A stretch of DNA of 64,000 nt from Ceratodon purpureus (taxonomy: Eukaryota; Streptophyta; Bryopsida; Pseudoditrichales; Ditrichaceae): assembly GCA_014871385.1 (NCBI GenBank), contig CM026426.1, positions 15,914,650 to 15,978,649 of the forward strand. The letters run 5' to 3'. Below, piece after piece: positions 57,526 through 64,000 of the stretch (its first letter is position 1; every line of letters begins with the position of its first letter). The translations under genes and the position numbers were made by a program. The notes beneath the pieces are model-generated. The model was given only the letters and a program-made list of their open reading frames with translations, ran no database searches and was not told the origin of the DNA.

Positions 57526-58490
57526 CAAGGTCCCTAACATGTCCAAGGACATGTTCATGAAAAAAAAACTTTTCCAGTGGACAGACTCTTAGAAAATCAA
57601 CCAGTTTTGGGAGAGGTTCTAAAAATAATTTTTCTTTTTGATAATTGTTTCCCAAAAAATAATGGTACAAATATCAATTACGTTATGTCACATATGACTT
57701 CTGCATCATGTTTTGGGAAATTCTTGACTTTGTTTGTTGGGAAAAAATTAAATTAAACTGCAATATTGTCCAAAATTACATGAATTCAAGCTAGATGTGG
57801 CAAAATCCACGATGCAAAGTCCACTTTACTTTTCTACAATATCTCTTTCACAAATGACATTACAAACAAAATCTTTGACCTATATAGAAAAAACCACTGA
57901 CACACAACAATATGTTTTTTTAAAGTACTATTGCATGCAATTAGGGTAAAGTTAAAGGTAGAAATAGCGGCCATTCCTCATGAAAGTAACTAATTTTAAA
58001 AGGTCCCCACTTTGAAACAATATTTTTTGAACTATCTAATCGCTTTTTGCACTGTAAATAATTATTAAGCAAAATGGTGCCTAAGATACTAGTAGCCTAC
58101 ATTATCAATCTTCAAGTGCTTGATTCACTTGCACACATTGATTCTTCAACCACAAAATGTAAAACCTTTTTAATACAATGTCAAAGATTATAATTGAAGG
58201 TAAACTTAGCAATTGAATAAAAATCAGTTTATAAAAACATGTTCAATTTTGTTTCTTTACATGCTACTTACCTTCAAATAAGTGAGTGACTTCTCTTATC
58301 TTTCATGTATTATAGCTCCGCAGCTAGGTCGGACGAGCACACCCAGCCTTTGCCTTCAGACTCCGTCTCTGATCCGACCCTCTTTGCAGATCCCTTCTCC
58401 CAGGGTCCTCTCCTCCCTCCCACCCCTTGCTCGCATCAAACGAAGGAAATTTCCAACCTCCGATTGCCCCCCAACATTACGTTCGTACAG
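57526..58490. other. AT-rich, then GC-balanced flank; no gene called
   Basis: Non-coding AT-rich DNA to about 58310, then a C-rich stretch with only short frames. Confidence 0.35.
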
Positions 58491-58617
58491 TAAGAGGCCC
58501 CGCCTCTAGGGCCTCACGGGATGTGAGGTCCCTGACGAGGAGGGGTAGGGCGTCAGCCCGAACCGACGAGGAAAGGACCTCACATCCCGTGAGGCTTGTA
58601 GATGCGGGGGCCTCTTA
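58491..58617. repeat. Long hairpin, possible MITE or MULE-2 end
   Basis: TAAGAGGCCCC (58491-58501) pairs with GGGGCCTCTTA (58607-58617). Inside, a 21-bp arm starting GCCTCACGGGATG (58511-58531) pairs perfectly with 58575-58595. CTGACG/CGTCAG adds a partial inner stem. Confidence 0.8.
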
Positions 58618-59334
58618 CGGCGTAACACCCTGTCGCTGTCACCTGCCCAGGACTTTTGACGTGAGATTGTGCCTGCCCGGGTTTTTTCCTGTGAGGTTTC
58701 GTGAGGGATGCCGCAGGAGGGAGAACGCTGTATCGCATGTAGGGAAGGGTAAGGTTTAGCGGCGCGCGGTGGCGTCCATCGTGGCGCTCCACGCTGGCAT
58801 CCCGCGTTTCCCCCCGCCTCGCCAGCTTCGGTAAATCGCGATTCCGGTAAATTTCACCAAACGGGTGACACTGTTCGCCCGAGACACCCCGACACCCGAG
58901 GAGCATGTGACACTAAACACTGCCCGATCACCGAGACACTGGAACCCCCAAACTGACCGTAACCCCAAATATTTTGACGTCACAATGACGTCAGCCACCC
59001 GGATCGCCCTGCTCCTCCCGAATAGGGTTTCCAGTGGATTAGGTATCCAGTGTTCTCCTCATCGGTTTTACGCTTCCTCTTGCTCGGTTCTCGGTTTTGA
59101 TCTGTTTTATGTGTCGATATATCCATTTCTTCAGATCCCACTACTGCATTGCGACTGTCATGTTTATGGGGACATTCTTCACTGATGAGATCTGACCTAG
59201 GCATGCAGATGAGGAATGTCACTAGGGTAACGCTGTAATGTTTAGGGTGTTCTAACCTAACACTCATTCGCTCTAAGCTGCATCTTTCTTTCGCTTGATC
59301 GATAGCGGTTTCGGTCACCGTTTGCATAATCCCA
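58618..59334 (+). promoter_or_regulatory. 5' region of MULE-2
   Basis: Presumed promoter and leader of the transposase gene. It holds two exact GTGACACT motifs (58865, 58907) and a CTGTCACC variant near 58637. I see no clear TATA box. Confidence 0.4.
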
Positions 59335-62300
59335 ATGGACGCCATGGAGGGCATCGATGTGGAGTTACCTGGTGCAATGGAGGTCGACGGTTTTGGATCT
59401 GAGGTGGATCTAAGTGGTTTGATATTCATAAACTCCAGCTACAGGCAATCGAGGACCGCGTTCAAGACCCTCCTCCTGGCATTTTCGGACCACGCGATCT
59501 GAGGTGGGACCTCGAATACCGTCCCCCAAGAGGGGAGCACAAGAAATCTCACGTTGTTCAACAATGTTTTGTACCGACTGATAGGGTTCAGGACTTCATA
59601 GAAGGGATGCAGTGTGGGCGGGAAGGGGCTCAGTGTAAATTCCGCGCGAACAAGGAGAATCGGAAACCCAACCTAAGTAGAGATGGGCACAAAACTTCTA
59701 TGGAGTTCACAAGGTACGTGCCTCACTGTCACAGTGTACATTCCAATCTTTCATGTGTTGAGCTCTCCTAATGTGAAGATGTTTAATTACTACTGCTACA
59801 TGCGCAGGTTTAGATGTGAATACGGGCCGAAGGACTTCTCTCGAATTGTGAAGCCAATTTCCGAGGACCTCCTCCCTAAGAAAAAAAAAAAGGATAGGAT
59901 TCCTGACTGTGTTCCTGAAGGCAGTACTCTGGCTCCAACTAGGAAAGCTAGAGCGAAGAAGACAAAGGCTGCGCCAGGAAGGAAGCCCCCTCGTAGATTC
60001 AAGTCAAAGACAGGTACGTCTGTCACCGACGCTATGGACTGGATGGTCAAGGACCCGATTCCGTCTCCGAAGAAAAGACGTACGGGGAAGGTGAAGGGAC
60101 AGGGTGTGCCACCGGCACCATGCCCAGATAGTTGCAACAATCCAGTTGTATGTGACATTCCCGACTTGAATGAACTCCCAATGGACGAAGTGCAGTCCTC
60201 CGGATCCCCTGTACCTGCGAAGAAGAAAACAAGTCGTAAGAAGAAGAACGCCATTGACTCAGACGTTCCTAGTGTCACAGTAGAGGGGCCGCCCGCCCTA
60301 AAATCGAGAAGGAGAGTTCAACGTGTTAAAGGGCAGGCAGGTGTAGTCGCTGAAGGTCCGACTGTATCCGACAGTCGTTGTGTAACAGACGTTGCCCCAC
60401 CTAAGAAGAGAGCACCCAGGAAGAAGAAGGGTTTCATGGACCTCTTGCAGAGCGGTGCATTGGACAAAGCGCCGGACTCGGCTGTCGAAGCAGGGATTCT
60501 CCCACCCCCACCCCTTCTTCATAGCGGTGACACTACTTCAGTGGAGGTGAATTACTCTGTTCCCTATTCCCTTACTGTCCCTGGAACTATACTGCAGTGT
60601 GAACACGTCGTTTCAAATGCCCCAATGACTACTAAAAAACCAGCTCGTAAATACGCTCCTCGAAAGAAGAAACAGTCTCCTGTGACAGAGACAGCCTTGT
60701 CGCAGTGTCACGGACAAGCATCTCCGAGTGAGTTCTCTACGGCTTGTCCTACTCATGACCAAGCGTGTGTAGAATCCTGGGAAAGCTCTATGCTCGCGAT
60801 ACCAGAGTGTGTCTCCACGGTAGAAAATTCTGACGGTTGTCTGGGGCTCCCACCTTTACTCTCGGTTCTCTGTGACACTGCAGACGCTCTTAGAGAGGAA
60901 ATCGCTGCGTCCGATGGACAGAATATGATGGACCTGGGTTCCGACGGGCCAGGGGAAGTAGTCGACCCTTCAAGAGGCAATAGAAAGGCGGTAGACGGCA
61001 TCCAAAATCCGCAGGCCCAAGTACCACGACCCCGCTCGAAGATCAATCGGGATTCTAAGAAGAAGTGGGGGAACTCCATCAAGAGGGGTTGTCAAGCACA
61101 ATTCACGGTAAAGCGCCTTCTCTACTTACCCCACGTTTCAGAGATTTGTATTATCCAAGAGAAGCACGTAAACCGGGACGGTTTAATAGTACATGGTGGT
61201 ATGAAGAATGGAGATCGGAGTGCATTCTCAGCCCATCTTTCACCTGAAATTCGGTCCTTTGTTGAGGACTGCCTACGTAGAAAAGACACTCCCATCCAGA
61301 TTATGAAGAAGCATATAGAACTGCTGAAGCAGTACCAGGCTCAAGGGAAGGTCATAACAAGGGATTTATTCCTTACAACGAAAGACATTCGCAATATTTC
61401 TGGTAAGCTGGCGCAAGAAACGTACATGCTGCACAAAAACGATGCACAGAGTGTCCGTATGTGGGTCCAGAGAAATCCTGAAAAAGTATTTTACTACACT
61501 GAGTCTTATAAAGAGAAACCCGTTCCTGTGCCGGGCGAACTTACTGGATCCAACATGCCATTCACGATCGGAATTCAGACTGAGTGGAAACGTAAAATGA
61601 TGTTGGAGCATGGGCATTGAAGTGGAATTTCAGTGGACGCCACTTTTGGGACAAACGAGAAAAAGGTAAGCATAGTAATGCATTATCTTCTTCTGTGGCA
61701 ATGCATGTTACGTATCCATTGAAACATATTATGTAGCCTTTGTTCCTTATGCTGAAATATAAGTGAAATTATTCTCCTGGGGTGTCGGATACATTCATTA
61801 AATTGTTTCTGTCTTGTCTGTTCTGATCGGTTTAGTTTCCATTGTATACGCTCATGGTATTTGATGAGTGGCACAATGGAGTGCCTGTGGCATTCGTACT
61901 TACATCGAAGTGCGCGGAAGTGGACCTCACCCCTTGGATGAGGGCGCTGAATGCAAGAATGGTTCAGGAGAAACCAGACTGGGAACCAGCTGCATTCATT
62001 GTTGATTGCGCCCTAGGCGAAATTAATGCTATTAAGTGAGTCACTGCTGCCTCTCTTATTTCGAGTGACGTCACTGAATGGACTGTATGAGATGTGAAGT
62101 GACAGTGTCACAAGAAATACTATAGTGTCACAATTCTGGTACATTACTCTAGTACTCTGGTGTAGTGTCACACAATGAATTATGGACACTTTCCAGTTCG
62201 TACAATCATGTCAATCCATCTGCAAATACAATGATATCTTACTTATCCTTACACATAACCTGTGACTCTTTCTGCAGTGACGTGTGGCCAGGCACTGCGA

Positions 62301-63454
62301 TTTTCCTCTGCCTATGGCATGTGAGAAGAGCCTGGCAGAAAAATTCTTGCTATAAAATAGCTGATCATGGAAGGCGTGCAGCTATTATGAAGGAATTAGG
62401 GTTAATGATGTACGACAGAAATTCAAGGCCGGGGGTGGAAGGACAGGAATGGGCAAAATCAAGAATCGAAGCTCTAGAAAAAAAATACCCTCAAGAAATG
62501 GAGTTCTGGGCCTACATGAAGGAGTACTGGGTTCACAAAGCACACATGTGGGTTGTCGGATTCAGAAATCTGAAATACTGTGGTCAGGATACCAATGCGG
62601 CCATTGAGGGGTACCACGGTTTTGCCAAATCTATTCTAAGATCCGAGCGCAGTAGGATGACTAGGAGGCGAGTGGATTGGTGCATCATAGCCCTGACCGA
62701 GGATGTATTAGATCACTACTGGTTCAAGGACGTCCGTAAAGAGAACGGCTTCGTCGACAACAAAAAATTGCAGGATACAGTTGTAGACTCTATTCTTAAG
62801 GCTAGACAGATACCGGACATTGACGTGACACTGCCAGAGACTAAGGGTAGTTTTGCTATGGTGACATCCACCTCACATCGACATTTACGATACACTGTTC
62901 ATAACCCAGATTCGGAGTGGGGAGTGTGTAATTGTATTTGGGCACAACGGGGTAACATGTGCAAACATCACGTGAAGGTTCTGTTGATGATGAATCCAGA
63001 TCTAGCGGAAGGAACTATTGCCAGGTACTGTGGGAGGCTTGCTGGCACCGTGAACGGAGGCCTTAAACAGATACTAACCCCATGACGCCAAAGCCAACCC
63101 GAACCAGAATGCGCTTTCACCCTTGCTCCGGAATTTGCTTCGGTGCCTGTGACACCAAGTTATACCCCTCAGGCATGTCACCGAAAGGATCTTCCAAGCA
63201 CATTGATACAGCAAGTGACCATGCTGATGCACGAGGTAGATGGGGATTCCGCCATGATGGAGCACCTTGTTGCGGAGTTTAATTTGACATTAGGCAGATT
63301 GAGAAAAATTAAAGCCGAGAGACGAGATGGAATATTACATCCCGTGGTTGGTGAGCCCGTATTTTTTCCCGTAGACGATGGTATGGGATTCAAGTTAGGT
63401 CGTAGGAAGGACTTCCTCGAGAGATCAGGTCCCTCTTGCGCACGTCGCCTTTGA
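59335..63454 (+). pseudogene. MULE transposase, near-complete, two in-frame TGA (MULE-2)
   Basis: The catalytic protein of a Mutator-like element. Proposed exons: 59335-59403 (ATG 59335), 59445-59713, 59808-61665, 61836-62035 and 62278-63454, about 1,191 codons with matching phases. The first gap (41 bp) may be a frameshift, not an intron. The N-terminal region has basic repeats (PPKKRAPRKKK, YAPRKKK) resembling AT-hook-like DNA binding. The DDE core reads SVDATFGTNEKK, then FPLYTLMVFDEWHNGVPVAF, FIVDCALGEINAI, FLCLWHVRRAW and DTNAAIEGYH. A SWIM finger (CNC..., CKHH) lies at about 62926-62970, and a helical tail ends at 63454. TGA at 61618-61620, just before the first catalytic Asp, and at 63083-63085 interrupt an otherwise open frame; both fit CGA. 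Exon structure matches MULE-1. Confidence 0.88.
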
Positions 63455-63741
63455 GCTGATAGGTTTAGACGCTCTGACCAAGACCAAAGCTTGCACGTCA
63501 AGCTAAAGAGAATATTCCTCTCTAATGCTGTGTTCTTAGGGTATTTAAGCATGTGTTCTCCTTTGTGGAGCGTCTTCCTTCATATCTTAGTTTTCGATTG
63601 AGTCTTCTCCAGTGTTGTGCGAATATGTTCCGTTTTGGCCTGATGTTGGAGATGGGTTTTAGCGAGATAGCGATTATGGGTTTAACGTTGTTGCTATGCG
63701 TCTTTTTCCGAAGTTATGTACACAACGTAGATATGATTTGA
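63455..63741. other. Intergenic region 3' of MULE-2 transposase
   Basis: No gene assigned; a short hydrophobic frame (63553-63741) is not convincing. Confidence 0.3.
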
Positions 63742-64000
63742 GTTCCAGTCGCTGCGCGTCCTGTTGGAGACTCCGTCAAGACCGGCGCTGTACCCCGTGT
63801 TCATCGGACGTGCTCAAAGCGTAGTTTCAGAGGACTTAGGCTGAGGGACACACGCATTGTGGGTAACAGCCCAGTAGACGATATGGGGGACTACCGCGAC
63901 TCTGTGACGGACTCAAACATCAAGCGGGAGTTAGCCGAGAAGAATGCAGAGGAGTCGACGTGGGTTTTGAGACAGTACTACGGTGGTATGTGTGAGGAGG
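63742..64000 (+). CDS. Partial open frame running off the right edge
   Basis: An open frame from just after a TGA at 63739-63741 to the window end, with ATG at 63883 (MGDYRDSVTDSNIKRELAEKN, shown in part). It is charged and coiled-coil-like (IKRELAEKNAEEST). It may be an accessory gene of MULE-2 or a following exon. No family recognised. Confidence 0.4.

Noticed and set aside
59404-59444. A confident 41-bp intron near the MULE-2 start
   Set aside because: Phases fit, but this is shorter than usual plant introns; a frameshift is equally likely, so it is only noted as possible.
61618-63085. TGA as selenocysteine or a reassigned codon
   Set aside because: TAG also interrupts other genes, TGA and TAG also serve as apparent true ends, and a C-to-T decay explanation is simpler.

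Overview
This window is eukaryotic nuclear DNA from the green plant lineage, made almost entirely of transposable elements nested inside one another. The plant assignment rests on spliced genes with GT..AG introns, plant-type MULE, hAT and CACTA (tnp2, DUF4218, DUF4216) transposases, a LINE, and a fragment of a gene with the plant CwfJ/CCCH zinc-finger architecture. I cannot name the species. The gene style suggests a charophyte alga or early-diverging land plant more than a flowering plant, but that is only an impression. I see no intact, clearly single-copy host gene, and no rRNA, tRNA or CRISPR array.

Layout. (1) 1-2889 and 16552-about 22800 look like one older element. It carries a decayed MULE transposase (133-1508), a T-rich minisatellite, and a minus-strand gene for an unknown cysteine-rich protein (17290-20987, possibly with exons to about 22480). 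Both halves share a dispersed 8-mer, CCTGTCCG. (2) A 13,662-bp hAT element (2890-16551) has inserted into the minisatellite. It has matching CAGGGTTGT ends and a perfect 8-bp target duplication, TTTCCTTC. It carries a protein-kinase-like gene, an unknown gene, a coiled-coil/RING-H2 gene and a hAT transposase. Four GC-rich islands built from GGACGGCC-type repeats lie within it, three of them just upstream of genes. (3) An 18,101-bp CACTA element (23974-42074, target duplication ATT) sits inside a LINE reverse transcriptase. It holds a tnp2 transposase (31825-37679), a divergent TnpA-like gene (28441-31382), a further unknown gene (40009-41308), and a 3.3-kb terminal-inverted-repeat segment (24519-27801) carrying a truncated CwfJ/CCCH gene. 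That gene is itself interrupted by a 141-bp CACTA-type MITE. (4) 42168-49870 is AT-rich and non-coding, with a family of roughly 0.9-kb repeats and a MULE-type MITE. (5) 49880-56930 is a badly decayed LINE broken by two MITEs. (6) 57011-57525 is a large fold-back MITE. (7) 58491-64000 is a second, better-preserved MULE (transposase 59335-63454) with its own dispersed 8-mer, GTGACACT, and an open reading frame running off the right edge.

Two patterns link the parts. The two MULEs each show a private short motif scattered through coding and non-coding DNA alike. This resembles the element-specific recognition motifs of VANDAL/VANC anti-silencing systems. Also, most of the transposon genes are long frames broken by a few isolated TAG or TGA codons. 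Nearly all of these can be derived from CAG or CGA by one C-to-T change, as expected for methylated, silenced elements decaying by deamination.
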